Below are positions 41,706 to 50,944 of a stretch of 64,000 nt of DNA, one piece after another. The stretch is from contig JAJDXS010000004.1 of assembly GCA_022823145.1 (NCBI GenBank), positions 124,001 to 188,000 of the forward strand, read 5' to 3'. The stretch's first letter is position 1; the number at the start of each line of letters is the position of its first letter. The DNA comes from Gemmatimonadota bacterium. Its GTDB lineage: Bacteria; Gemmatimonadota; Gemmatimonadetes; Longimicrobiales; Gaopeijiaceae. Below the pieces are notes generated by a model. The model was not told the origin of the DNA. It saw only the letters and a program-made list of their open reading frames with translations, and did no database searches. The position numbers were made by a program, and so were the translations under genes.

Positions 41706-42746
41706 TTGCCGCCGCGGGCTATCGTTGACACCCGTACGCTTCGACCTCAGCCACGAGGAAACCCGACCCTGAACCACCGATCCCGTCGTGCAGCCGCAAC
41801 CCTGTCGCGATCGCTGTCGTGGGCGTTCTTCGGGCCGTTGGCGGCGATCTGCGTGTTCGCCGCACCGGTCGCCGCACAGGACGGAAGCCGGGCGGGCCCT
41901 CTGGTGCTCGAGCTCCCCTCCAGCACGCGCGGCGTAGCCCTCGGCGGCGCGTTCCCGGTCGGCAGCGACGGGAATCTGGCCCTCTTCCACCATCCCGCGC
42001 TGATTGCGGGCGAGGGGTTTGGCGGCGCCCGGCAGCGGCTGGGGGGCAGCACGCATCTCGCCATGAGCGGCAGCGGTGGCTGGATGGGCGGCACGCTCGC
42101 GGCGGGGCTGTCGTTGCTGCAATACGGGACTTCGGCCGACTCGCCGCTGGAACTCCCGCGCGAGGCAGCGGCATTGATCGGCGGTGGCGACAGGGCCGCC
42201 TCGGAGTACACGGCGGCGGTGGGATTCGCCAACGAGCTTTTCGGGATGGACCTGGGAGTCTCGGCCAAGCTCGTCGGACAGCGGCTGAGCGGGCTGCGTG
42301 GCAGCACGTTGGCCGTGGACATCGGGGTCGCGAGGGGCCTCGGGCCGGTCACCGGCGCCGTAACTGTGCAGAATCTCGGCCGCGCGTTGAAGCTGGGGCG
42401 CTACGAGACGCCGCTGGCGCGACGCGTGGTCGTGGGCGCTGGAACCGGCGGCCGAAGACCGGTCGGGCCGTTCGACATCGGCGCGGCTGTCCAGGTGGCC
42501 CGGGACGGCCGGGGAGAAATCGTCCCGGGCGGCGGACTGGAAATCGCGTGGTGGCCGATCCAGCGCCGCATCTTCATAGCGCGGATCGGTGCGGTGCGGC
42601 GGGTGGGGGAGGGCGGCGGCTCGCCGCTCACCTTCGGCGCGGGCTTCGAAGGCGATCGGATCCGGATCGATTACGCCTACGGCGGCGACTACACGCACCA
42701 TGATCTCGGGGCGGACCGGCACAGCGTGGGGATCGCGATACGGTAG
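41706..42746 (+). CDS. PorV/PorQ-like outer-membrane protein
   Basis: The start is uncertain: no ATG or good ribosome site lies near the signal peptide. TTG 41706 is taken here; ATG 41610 would overlap the zinc-ribbon gene. The signal peptide (LSWAFFGPLAAICVFAAPVAAQ) is clear. The mature part has STRGVALGGAFPV, GNLALFHHPALIAGEGF, repeated beta strands such as YTAAVGFANELFGMDLGVSAKL, and an end that returns to a barrel strand (HSVGIAIR). This resembles the FadL/PorV-type barrels (UPF0164-like) found in Bacteroidota relatives. Its cargo is unknown. Confidence 0.7.
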   Translation: MPPRAIVDTRTLRPQPRGNPTLNHRSRRAAATLSRSLSWAFFGPLAAICVFAAPVAAQDGSRAGPLVLELPSSTRGVALGGAFPVGSDGNLALFHHPALIAGEGFGGARQRLGGSTHLAMSGSGGWMGGTLAAGLSLLQYGTSADSPLELPREAAALIGGGDRAASEYTAAVGFANELFGMDLGVSAKLVGQRLSGLRGSTLAVDIGVARGLGPVTGAVTVQNLGRALKLGRYETPLARRVVVGAGTGGRRPVGPFDIGAAVQVARDGRGEIVPGGGLEIAWWPIQRRIFIARIGAVRRVGEGGGSPLTFGAGFEGDRIRIDYAYGGDYTHHDLGADRHSVGIAIR

Positions 42747-42778
42747 GCAGCAATACCCGGGACGGGCCGTTGGCTACC

Positions 42779-43906
42779 TCACCGCGGGTGCCATGCTTCC
42801 GCGTCGGGCAGTCCGCGGCTGAAATGGACCTCGAGGTGTGGGTGAGTCGACCCGCTTGCCATGTCCGGGTCGGCGAATCCGGCCGATTCGCCGCGCAGGA
42901 TGCCGCGAATCCGGCCGTATGTCACGTCGCGCAGGATGGTCACCGGCCGATCGGTATCCCTGGTCAGCAATGCGGTCCCTCCGGGTCCCGACAGCGATAT
43001 GCCGGCAATCGAGCCGTTCCACTCCTCTTCGACCGGGAGGGTGAAGGCGAAGCTGCCGCTCCCGTCACCGTCGGCTAACTCCGACACATCGAACCGGTGG
43101 GAAAACACCTCTTCGCCACTCGCGCGGTGTCCCGTGATCGCATACGCTCCGCCCCGTCCCGGCAGCGCCGCAGGGGCCTGGACGAGGAAGGCAGGTTCCA
43201 GGTAGGGGATTCCCTGGCTGGATACCCCGCCCCACAGCAGGAGTGATCTGACGGGAGCGGAACCCGTCGCGGCCAGGTCCGTCCCCTCGTCTGCAAGCCG
43301 ATGGCGGAGGGCATTCGTGAAGTGGTAGTCGCTGACCCAGTCGTATTGGCAATAGGACATCAGATCGCCGGCGTGCGGCGCAACGAGTCGGCCCCCGTAG
43401 CGGAAATCGTAGCCCCATGCGCCGATCGTGCCGCCGGAGTGCGGAAATGATGCGTCGACAAACCCCGCTCCGCATCCCGGCGGATGTTGCAGGCTCATGT
43501 TGTGCCCCGGTTCGTGGGCGATGACGAGTTCCGACCGCTCCCTGAGATCGACCACCGAGAAGCTTGAACGTCCGGACTGGTAGGCCAGTCCATGGTTGCC
43601 CAGAACAGGCCCGGTCATGGTGCCCAGGTAGTAGCCCGCGGCAGCTTCCATGACCCGAATCAGGTCCGTCTCCCGCAGCAAGTCCTCGGCAGTGTGATTC
43701 GAGGTTACCACCGGGTCGTGCAACAGCACCTCCATGTCACCGGTGCCACCCACGCGCACGCTCCTGTGGGGAATCGCGCCCTCTGCGACGGGTGCACGGT
43801 TGGCGGGCCGGGGCGGCTCGACCGCAGCTTCGCCACACGCAGAGACGAGGGTGCCGGCCGCCAGCAGCAGAATCACCAGGGAGCGGATCCCGACCGGCAC
43901 ACTCAC
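42779..43906 (-). CDS. Metzincin-type zinc metalloprotease lipoprotein
   Basis: This 375-aa protein starts at GTG 43904-43906 within a GTGA overlap with the hydrolase gene. A lipobox (LVSAC, Cys24) anchors it. The zinc site is complete: HEPGHNMSLQH (His131, Glu132, His135, His141), with the Met-turn LMSYC (Met183). The N-terminal stretch PANRAPVAEGAIPHRSVRVG looks like the first strand of an Ig-like domain found in related proteases, but it stops abruptly after about 15 residues, as though the rest had been deleted. The C-terminal half (about 200-360) is a beta-rich domain with EVFSHRFDVSEL and SGSFAFTLPV. It is expected to cleave extracytoplasmic proteins. Confidence 0.82.
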   Translation of the reverse strand: MSVPVGIRSLVILLLAAGTLVSACGEAAVEPPRPANRAPVAEGAIPHRSVRVGGTGDMEVLLHDPVVTSNHTAEDLLRETDLIRVMEAAAGYYLGTMTGPVLGNHGLAYQSGRSSFSVVDLRERSELVIAHEPGHNMSLQHPPGCGAGFVDASFPHSGGTIGAWGYDFRYGGRLVAPHAGDLMSYCQYDWVSDYHFTNALRHRLADEGTDLAATGSAPVRSLLLWGGVSSQGIPYLEPAFLVQAPAALPGRGGAYAITGHRASGEEVFSHRFDVSELADGDGSGSFAFTLPVEEEWNGSIAGISLSGPGGTALLTRDTDRPVTILRDVTYGRIRGILRGESAGFADPDMASGSTHPHLEVHFSRGLPDAEAWHPR

Positions 43907-45873
43907 CCCGTCGGAACGCGGGCTGCCCTGAACCCCGGGTGCAGTTGTGCCACCCCCACGTCATCCACCACCACGGTGCCGGCGTCACTCCCGTCGAAGA
44001 CCAGCGCCACCGCGCGGAGCGTGCCGGGGTCGAATGCGGGATTGTCGGCCGCGAAGTCCCCGAGCGGAATGGAAAAGTGCTGCAGGATCAGCTCCCAGGG
44101 ATTGGCGAAGCGGTTGTCCTCGATGTCGCGGCGGCGCAGCACCCGGATGGTGAGCGGCCTGCGCAACGCACCGTAGCCGGTCAGGCCGACCCGCGCGGTG
44201 TCACCGTCCGCGTCGATGGCCGCGACGGTCAGCTGGAGAGGCGGCTTTTCCTCGTCGTCGTCGCGACCTCCCTGGCGGTCCTCGCGGGAATCCCGGCCTG
44301 AGCGGTCACGGTCGCCCTCCTCCCCCCCCTCCCCCCCTTCCTCTTCGGCGTCGGGATCTTCCCGCGGACCCGGCTCGTCGTCGAGGGCGCCCACGTGCAT
44401 CTCAAGGGTGGTTTCGGGGCCAACCGACCACTCGTCCGCCAGGCCGGCCGGCAGCGAGAAGGTGAATGCGGCAGGCGGTGCGGGATCGTCGGAGCCCCGG
44501 TAGCTGTTGTTCCACGCCAGCCAGAGCGCCTGGTTGAGTTGGGAGGACGAAGTGGTGGCGCGGTTGCTGGAGCGGAGATCGAGTCGGCCCTCCCGCCAGG
44601 TGCTGAAGTCGGTGCCGTGGAGGGTGACGCCGGGGGCCGAACCGGTGGTGACGTCGATGTCTTCCTCGAAGTCGGCGAGGGGACGGAAGGACGAGTCCAT
44701 GAACCGGGTGATGTACATGGTCTTCGGGAGCCATGCGCCCGCGACGCGGTGGTCGCGGAAGAGCGGGCGGTAGCGGTCGTCGCCCTTGAGGGTGATGTCG
44801 AGGAAGGCGGAGACGAAGACGCGGCCGAACTCGCGCTGGTCCTCGGGCGGCAGCAGGCCGTCGAGCGCGAGTATGCGAGGGCTGCGCGGACCGTTGTCGT
44901 GCGCGCCCCAGACGGTGTTCCACTGGCCGTGATTGGCTCGGTAGACGTAGACGGCCGATTTGAACATGTCGCTGCCCGAAGCGAACTGCAGGCGGTTGAA
45001 GATGCGAAGGCCGTGGAAGCTGGTGACGTCGCCGTCGTGCGAGCCGTGGAACACGAGGTAGTTGAAGTCGCGGAGCGGGGCGCGCCGGTCGGCGGGAAGG
45101 TACTGGCCGTCGACGGGGGCGATCGAGATCACGGACCTGATGTCGAAGCCGAAGTCGAATTCGAGCGAGGCGTCGTCCGGGTAGCGGGTGAGGCGATTGA
45201 ACGCCGCCGCGAGCGCCACCGCCTCACCGCCGCGTGAGTGCCCGATGAGGGCGATGTTGCCCATGTCCACGCGGTTGTGGAACGGGCCATCCGGGTCGTC
45301 GTTGAAGCGCCGCCACTCTTGCAGGTGCTTGAGGAGAAGCCAGCCGCGCCCGTCGTTCTCCTCGCGGATCCCGCCGTTGATGAAGTTCATGTCGACCGAG
45401 GCGAGGATGTATCCCCGGCTGCCGAGCAGTTCGCCGAGCCAGTCGTAGCCGGGGTCCGAGAAGTCGCGCATGTTGTGGTTGCCGTGCACGACCAGGACGA
45501 GGGGGTGGGGGCCGGGGTCGTCGGGGTACCAGACGCGCGCGTTGATGGGGAAGCTGTCGGGGGAGAACCCCCAGTAGCTGTTCCGGGACTTCGCCGAGGC
45601 GCCGAGGCTGACCAGCCCGGAGGCGTCGACGGTCTCGGTGACGATCGCCACCGAGTCGCGGTATTCGGGGCGGTTCCTGTCCGTACCGCTCCCGTAATAG
45701 AGGGTGAGGACGTCGTGCGGGCCGGGAAGGGCGGGGTTGGGGTGGTCGAGGTGGTGGCCGGCGAGAACGGTGGCCGCGTCGGAGGGAGTGAGTTCGAGGG
45801 AGCCGGCGCAGGCGATGCCCAGAGCGGCGGCCACGGCGATGGGTGCGGCGAGAGTTACCTGGCGAAGTGTCAT
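43903..45873 (-). CDS. Lipid-anchored alpha/beta hydrolase with acidic insert
   Basis: This 656-aa protein starts at ATG 45871-45873; a longer in-frame start at 45987 lacks support. A lipobox (LGIACAG) is present. The hydrolase fold shows INARVWYPDDPGPHPLVLVVHGNH, the nucleophile elbow IALIGHSRGGEA (Ser213) and NYLVFHGSHDGDV, resembling the platelet-activating-factor acetylhydrolase or PET-hydrolase-like branch. A later region (about 520-560) is almost all Glu, Asp, Arg and Gly, a disordered insert, and is followed by a beta-sandwich-like C-terminal domain. It is coupled to the metzincin by a 4-bp overlap and is probably part of the same degradative unit. Confidence 0.82.
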   Translation of the reverse strand: MTLRQVTLAAPIAVAAALGIACAGSLELTPSDAATVLAGHHLDHPNPALPGPHDVLTLYYGSGTDRNRPEYRDSVAIVTETVDASGLVSLGASAKSRNSYWGFSPDSFPINARVWYPDDPGPHPLVLVVHGNHNMRDFSDPGYDWLGELLGSRGYILASVDMNFINGGIREENDGRGWLLLKHLQEWRRFNDDPDGPFHNRVDMGNIALIGHSRGGEAVALAAAFNRLTRYPDDASLEFDFGFDIRSVISIAPVDGQYLPADRRAPLRDFNYLVFHGSHDGDVTSFHGLRIFNRLQFASGSDMFKSAVYVYRANHGQWNTVWGAHDNGPRSPRILALDGLLPPEDQREFGRVFVSAFLDITLKGDDRYRPLFRDHRVAGAWLPKTMYITRFMDSSFRPLADFEEDIDVTTGSAPGVTLHGTDFSTWREGRLDLRSSNRATTSSSQLNQALWLAWNNSYRGSDDPAPPAAFTFSLPAGLADEWSVGPETTLEMHVGALDDEPGPREDPDAEEEGGEGGEEGDRDRSGRDSREDRQGGRDDDEEKPPLQLTVAAIDADGDTARVGLTGYGALRRPLTIRVLRRRDIEDNRFANPWELILQHFSIPLGDFAADNPAFDPGTLRAVALVFDGSDAGTVVVDDVGVAQLHPGFRAARVPTG

Positions 45874-45979
45874 CGGGGCATAGTCGGGAGTATTCGCGCC
45901 CGGAGCAAGCAACCGGCTAACCTTCGGGGCGCCTGTTCCGGCGCGCTCCGGGACCGACCAACCAACGGCAACGGGGACG

Positions 45980-48109
45980 ATGGCCACACTAAAGCGCGAA
46001 CTCGGGCTCTTCGATGTGTACGCGATCGCGACCGGCGCGACCCTCAGTTCGGGATTCTTCCTGCTGCCCGGCCTCGCCGCTGCGCAGGCCGGGAGCGCGA
46101 TCCCCTTCGCCTACCTGCTGGCGGGCCTGCTCCTCCTGCCCGGCATCCTCAGCATGGCGGAACTGTCCACCGCCATGCCCCGGGCCGGCGGCATCTACTA
46201 CTTCCTGGACCGCAGCATGGGCCAGCGGGTCGGCACGATCGGCGGTTTCGGCACCTGGACCACCCTGACCCTCAAGTCGGCCTTTGCCCTCGTCGGCCTC
46301 GGCGCCTACCTGCAGGTCTACTTCCCCGAGGCGCCCGCAGGGCCGATCTCCTTCGCATTCGCGATGGGCTTCGCCGCGGTCAACCTCTTCGGCGCCAAGA
46401 AGACGAGCGCCATACAGCTGGTCCTCACCGTAATCCTCCTGGCGATGCTGGGCTGGCTGATCGGGACCGGCATCACCGCCGTGGATCCCGGCGTATTCGA
46501 TGGCGCCTTCGACCTGGGCGCGTCGCCGTTCTTCGCCACGGTCGGCCTGGTGATCGTCTCCTACATGGGGCTCACCCACGTGGCTTCGGTCTCGGAAGAG
46601 GTGAAGAACCCGGACCGCAACCTGGCACTGGGCATGCTGCTGGCTTTCGCCACCGTGCTCCTCGTCTACGTGCTCGGCACCTGGGCCATGGTGGGCGCGG
46701 TCGGAGTCGGCGCGCTCTCCGCCGATGGCGGCAACCTGGCCCCCGCGGCATCGATGGCCAGGGCCGTCGCGGGCCCGGCGGGCGAGGCGGTCATGACAGT
46801 GGCCGCCATCGTGGCCTTCACCTCGGTCGGGAATGCCGGCGTCCTGTCCGCGAGCCGCTACCCGCTGGCCATGAGCCGCGATCACGTGCTGCCGGCCTCG
46901 ATGCGCCGGATCAGCCGCTGGGGCACACCGTGGGTCGCCGTCCTTGCCACGGTGGCTCTGATCATCCTGTGGCTGGCGCTCTTCGACCCGTCGGGCATGG
47001 CCAAGCTCGCGAGCGCCTTCCAGCTGATCATGTTCGCGCTGGCGTGCCTGGCGGTGATCGTCATGCGCGAAAGCGGCCTCGCGCCATACGACCCCGGGTT
47101 CCGCGCACCCCTCTATCCCTGGGTCCAGATCGTCGGCCTCGTCATCCCGCTCCCGCTCATCGTGCAGATGGGCTGGATGGCCACTCTCCTCAGCGTCGTC
47201 TTCGTCGTCTTCGGCATCCTCTGGTACAGCTTCTACACCCGCGACCACGTACGCCGCGAGGGCGCGATATACCACGTCTTCGAGCGGCTGGGCCAGCAGC
47301 GCAACGAGGGGCTGGAGCGCGAGCTGCGCCAGATCCTCAAGGAGAAGGGCGTGCGCGACGCGGACCCCTTCGAGAAGCTCATCGCGTCTTCGGATGTTCT
47401 GGACTACGAGGGCGAAGTTCCCTTCTCGGCTTTGGTGACCCGCGCGTCGCAGGCGCTTTCCCGACAGCTTGGAGTGAAGGCCGACCGCCTCGCCCGGGGA
47501 CTTCTCGACAGCACCGGCAGCGGCCTCACGCCCATGTCCGAGGGCGTCGTCCTCCCGCACCTTCACCTCGACGACATCCCGGGGCCCCGCATGGTGCTCG
47601 CCCGGGTGTGCGGCGGGATCGTGATCGACACCGGAGAGCCCGACGTGGCCCCAGCCCAGGACGAGGTCATCCAGGCCGCCTTCTTCCTGGCGAGCCCGGC
47701 CGCCGACCACGGCCGGCATCTGCGCATCCTGGCCCAGATCGCGGGGCGGGTGGACGACGAGAGCTTCCTGACCGAGTGGCTCGAGGCCGAGGACGACCTC
47801 GAGCTGCGCGAGGTCATGCTGCGCGACGAACGCATGCTCGTCGTCGAGGTGCTGCACGAGGGGGCGAGCAGCACACTGGCGGGGATGACGATCGAGGACA
47901 TGGCGCTGCCCGAGAGCACCCTGGCGGCCATGATCCGGCGACGCGGACAGCTCGTCGTCCCCCACGAGGACACGGTCGTGGAGACCGGTGACCGCCTCAC
48001 GATCCTCGGCTCCCCCCGCGACATCATCGACCTCCGGCACCGCTACGACGTCCACGCCACAACCGCGCCGCGCTGGTGGAGACGCAGGAGGCAGGGCCGC
48101 GCGTCATGA
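45980..48109 (+). CDS. APC-family permease fused to PTS EIIA-type and RCK_C domains
   Basis: The 709-aa protein starts at ATG 45980. Residues about 1-410 are a 12-helix amino-acid permease (LFDVYAIATGATLSSGFF, AELSTAMPRAGGIYYFLDR, NLFGAKKTSAIQLVL). Residues about 475-620 resemble a type-2 PTS EIIA domain, including EGVVLPHLHLDDIPG with His527 at the phospho-histidine position. Residues about 620-695 are an RCK_C domain (LVVEVLHEGASSTLAGMTI, VVETGDRLTILGSPRDI). The cytoplasmic half would couple transport to nitrogen-PTS-like phosphorylation and nucleotide binding. The substrate is unknown. Its stop overlaps the next gene (ATGA). Confidence 0.85.
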   Translation: MATLKRELGLFDVYAIATGATLSSGFFLLPGLAAAQAGSAIPFAYLLAGLLLLPGILSMAELSTAMPRAGGIYYFLDRSMGQRVGTIGGFGTWTTLTLKSAFALVGLGAYLQVYFPEAPAGPISFAFAMGFAAVNLFGAKKTSAIQLVLTVILLAMLGWLIGTGITAVDPGVFDGAFDLGASPFFATVGLVIVSYMGLTHVASVSEEVKNPDRNLALGMLLAFATVLLVYVLGTWAMVGAVGVGALSADGGNLAPAASMARAVAGPAGEAVMTVAAIVAFTSVGNAGVLSASRYPLAMSRDHVLPASMRRISRWGTPWVAVLATVALIILWLALFDPSGMAKLASAFQLIMFALACLAVIVMRESGLAPYDPGFRAPLYPWVQIVGLVIPLPLIVQMGWMATLLSVVFVVFGILWYSFYTRDHVRREGAIYHVFERLGQQRNEGLERELRQILKEKGVRDADPFEKLIASSDVLDYEGEVPFSALVTRASQALSRQLGVKADRLARGLLDSTGSGLTPMSEGVVLPHLHLDDIPGPRMVLARVCGGIVIDTGEPDVAPAQDEVIQAAFFLASPAADHGRHLRILAQIAGRVDDESFLTEWLEAEDDLELREVMLRDERMLVVEVLHEGASSTLAGMTIEDMALPESTLAAMIRRRGQLVVPHEDTVVETGDRLTILGSPRDIIDLRHRYDVHATTAPRWWRRRRQGRAS

Positions 48110-48831
48110 GGCTGTGGACCGGGACCAGCGGCTTCTCCTACAAGGAGTGGAAGGGCAGCTTCTATCCCGAGAAACTGCCTGCCAACAAGATGCTGGCGTT
48201 CTACTCGCGCCAGCTCACCAGCGTCGAGATCAACAACACCTTCTACCGCCTGCCCCGCGCCGAGCTGCTCGAGAAGTGGGCCGCGCAGGTCCCGGACGAC
48301 TTCGCTTTCGTTCTGAAGGCGAGCAGGAGGATCACCCACATGAAGCGCCTGAAAGACGCCGGCGATCCGCTGGAATACCTGGTGCGCACCGCGGTGGGAG
48401 CGTTGGGACCCCGGCTCGGCCCCATCCTCTTCCAGTTGCCGCCATACCTGCGCGCCGATGTGGAACGCCTGAGCGACTTCCTGGCGCTCCTCTCCGACGG
48501 GGTCGGTGCCCCGGACGGCTTCCGCGCCGCGTTCGAGTTCCGGCACGCCAGCTGGTTCACCGACGGGGTCTACCAGGCGCTGGCCGATCACGGCGCGGCA
48601 CTGGTCACCGCCGACACCGGCGAGGGCGAGGCCCCGGTCGTGGCGACGGCCTCATTCGGCTACGCGCGCCTGCGCCGTCCCGGCTACGACGACGGCGAGC
48701 TTGCCCGGTGGGCGGAGGCGCTGCGGGAACCCGGCTGGAGCGACGTCTTCGTCTTCTTCAAGCACGAGGACGAGGGTGCGGGGCCGCGAATGGCGGCGGG
48801 TTTCAGAGAGATCTGGGGCGCGGCGAGCTGA
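48106..48831 (+). CDS. DUF72 (YecE-like) protein
   Basis: This 241-aa protein starts at ATG 48106, with GGAGG upstream and a 4-bp overlap with the permease; ATG 48076 is in frame but buried in that gene. It has the family signatures LWTGTSGFSYKEWKGSFYP, SVEINNTFYRLP, FVLKASRRITHMKRL, LGPILFQLPP and FEFRHASW. DUF72 has a TIM-barrel fold with no established reaction. The C-terminal DVFVFFKHEDEGAGPRMA matches the usual end, so the gene is complete. Confidence 0.92.
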   Translation: MRLWTGTSGFSYKEWKGSFYPEKLPANKMLAFYSRQLTSVEINNTFYRLPRAELLEKWAAQVPDDFAFVLKASRRITHMKRLKDAGDPLEYLVRTAVGALGPRLGPILFQLPPYLRADVERLSDFLALLSDGVGAPDGFRAAFEFRHASWFTDGVYQALADHGAALVTADTGEGEAPVVATASFGYARLRRPGYDDGELARWAEALREPGWSDVFVFFKHEDEGAGPRMAAGFREIWGAAS

Positions 48832-48837
48832 GCCTGT

Positions 48838-48858
48838 GCGTGCCGCGCGAGGGCACGC
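48838..48858. terminator. Hairpin between convergent genes
   Basis: GCGTGCC (48838-48844) pairs with GGCACGC (48852-48858) around a 7-base loop, filling the whole gap between the DUF72 stop and the surE stop. It could end transcription from both sides. There is no T-run, as often in GC-rich genomes. Confidence 0.5.
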
Positions 48859-49754
48859 TCAGCTGCCGGGGGGCACGCCCAACCGGTGGTCAAGCTCCCA
48901 GGAGGCCAGTTCACGCAGTATCTCCTCGTCGGTCCGGTCGAAGCGGAGCGGAGCGATCGTGATCATCCCCGCGACGAACGCTTCGGTGTCGCTCCCAGCG
49001 GGGTGGGTATCCGCCGGGGTGACCCTGGGCCGAAAGACACGAACTTCGCCCTCGGGCTCGACCTCTTCATAGCCGAATCGGACGTAGCTGCCGCCCATCC
49101 GTCCCGCCGCAACCCCGGCAACCGCGTCCTCGCGACCGGCCGGGAAGTTCACTGAAAGCACGACCCCGGGAGGCGGCGCCCGCTCCTGGACCTGTTCGAC
49201 AAAGCGCGCCGTGAACGCCGCCGGATAGCCGAAGTCCATCTCCTGCCCGCCAAGCGAGACGGCCACTGCGGGCACGCCGTAGTAGGCGCCCATCATGGCC
49301 GCGCCCACCGTGCCCGACATGTGTCCGAAATCACCGGTGTTGGCCCCGGCGTTGATCCCGCTCACCACCAGGTCGAATCCGCCCTCCGGAGCCATGCCTT
49401 CCAGGGCCACCATGGCGGCATCGGCAGGCGTGGCCTCGACGCAGTGTCCCCAGGTGCCGTTCTCGTCGCTGATCGGCATCAGACGCTTCTCACGCCCAAC
49501 TGCACCGACATGCTGCTTCCGCTCATCTGCCCGCACGGCGCAACAACGGTGACTTCGCCTACATCGCGCAGCGCTTCCGCCAGCAACCGGATGCCGGGAG
49601 ACCCGATGCCGTCGTCATTGGTGACGAGGATGTGATACGGGTCCGAATCCGTTTCCTGTGGGGCTTCCCCGGGCTGCGGTGAGCCGGCGGGATCGCAGCC
49701 GAGAGATAGCGCGAGCAGCGATACGGCGATTCCCCTTGCTTCCGGTCCAGTCAT
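48859..49754 (-). pseudogene. surE: surE-like 5'-nucleotidase with a frameshift
   Basis: Two frames together make one SurE. The first part, from ATG 49752-49754 (AGGAGAAG upstream), has a lipobox-like signal (LALSLGCDPAG) and then HILVTNDDGIGSPGI, EALRDVGEVTVVAPCGQMSGSSMS and stops near 49479. The second part, in the other frame, continues LMPISDENGTW, DLVVSGINAGANTGDFGHMSGTVGAA and PAVAVSL to 48859. Restoring one base near 49494 would rejoin the reading as LGREKRLM. Both halves are otherwise conserved, so the change is recent, a sequencing error, or (less likely) programmed. SurE dephosphorylates nucleoside monophosphates; an exported form is unusual. Confidence 0.75.
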
Positions 49755-49968
49755 GAAGTGCTTCTCCTGCAGAAGATCCAAACTGTAATGCGGACATTGC
49801 CAAGTGTCTACACGCGAGCCGTCGCCCCGCCGTCTTGACACGGCCCGTGCGGTGGATCGAAGATGCACCTTGAGGTGTACACAACGCCGGCACACCGTGC
49901 ACACCGAGCGGGCGCGCGCCCCGAGAGCGTCCGCACCGCCCCTCCCGGCAGGCCAGGAAGGAACCCCG

Positions 49969-50943
49969 ATGATCATCAGGATCAGGAAGAACAGCGACAT
50001 CCCGTCTTCGGAGATCACGCCGGAGTCGGCATACATCGACCGCCGCAAGTTCCTGGGAGCGTCCGCCGGAATCGGCGCTGCGGCGTTCCTCGGGGTCGGC
50101 TCCCCCGACATGGGCCCCTTCCACGCGGCGTCCCCGATCCCCGGCTCCGGCCGCCCGCGCGGCCCGCAGGACCTCGAGCCCAACACCTGGGAAGAGATCA
50201 CCAGCTACAACAACTTCTACGAGTTCGGGACCGGCAAGGAGGACCCGTCGAAGCAAGCCCACGCGCTCGTCACGAAGCCGTGGACGATCAGGGTCGACGG
50301 CCTCTGCAACAACCCGGGCGACTACGCGCTCGAGGACTTCATCACGCCGTCCACGATCGAGGACCGCGTCTACCGGTTCCGCTGCGTCGAGGCGTGGTCG
50401 ATGGTCATCCCGTGGCGGGGCTTTCCCCTGGCCGACGTGATCAACCGCGCCGAGCCCAACACCAGCGCCAGGTACGTCGCCTTCGAGACGCTCTGGGACC
50501 CCGAACAGATGCCCGAGCGGCTCTGGCGGCCCCGCATCGGCTGGCCGTATCGCGAGGGCCTGCGCCTGGACGAGGCGCTGCACCCGCTCACCCTCATGGT
50601 CAACGGCCTGTACGGCAAGGAGCTTCCCAACCAGAACGGCGCCCCGCTGCGCCTGATTGTGCCCTGGAAGTACGGCTTCAAGAGCATCAAGTCGATCGTG
50701 CGCATGACCTTCACCGAGGACGAGCCGCCCACCACCTGGGCAACCCAGACGCCGGGCGAGTACGGGTTCTACTCGAACGTCAACCCGGACGTGCGGCATC
50801 CCCGCTGGAGCCAGTCGCGAGAGAAGCTCATCGACAGCAGCAAGCTCTTCGGATACCGCTGGCAGGAGACGCAGTTCCTGAACGGATACGCCGACGAGGT
50901 GGCGCATCTCTACGAAGGGATGGACCTGAAAGAGTTCTTCTGA
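49969..50943 (+). CDS. msrP: Periplasmic methionine-sulfoxide reductase catalytic subunit MsrP (YedY)
   Basis: This 324-aa protein starts at ATG 49969 after AGGAAGGAA. A twin-arginine signal (DRRKFLGASAG, about residues 25-35) exports the folded molybdoenzyme. The molybdopterin cysteine is Cys139 in YRFRCVEAWSMVIPW. Other family marks are WTIRVDGLCNNPGDYALEDF, VNGLYGKELPNQNGAP and WKYGFKSIKSI. It reduces methionine sulfoxide in periplasmic proteins using electrons from MsrQ, encoded 1 bp downstream. The N-terminus before the twin arginines is normal for the family. Confidence 0.95.
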   Translation: MIIRIRKNSDIPSSEITPESAYIDRRKFLGASAGIGAAAFLGVGSPDMGPFHAASPIPGSGRPRGPQDLEPNTWEEITSYNNFYEFGTGKEDPSKQAHALVTKPWTIRVDGLCNNPGDYALEDFITPSTIEDRVYRFRCVEAWSMVIPWRGFPLADVINRAEPNTSARYVAFETLWDPEQMPERLWRPRIGWPYREGLRLDEALHPLTLMVNGLYGKELPNQNGAPLRLIVPWKYGFKSIKSIVRMTFTEDEPPTTWATQTPGEYGFYSNVNPDVRHPRWSQSREKLIDSSKLFGYRWQETQFLNGYADEVAHLYEGMDLKEFF

Positions 50944-50944
50944 G

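Noticed and set aside
45989..48055. 688-codon minus-strand frame opposite the APC permease fusion
   Set aside because: Low-complexity His/Asp/Glu/Arg composition; the permease on the plus strand is unambiguous.
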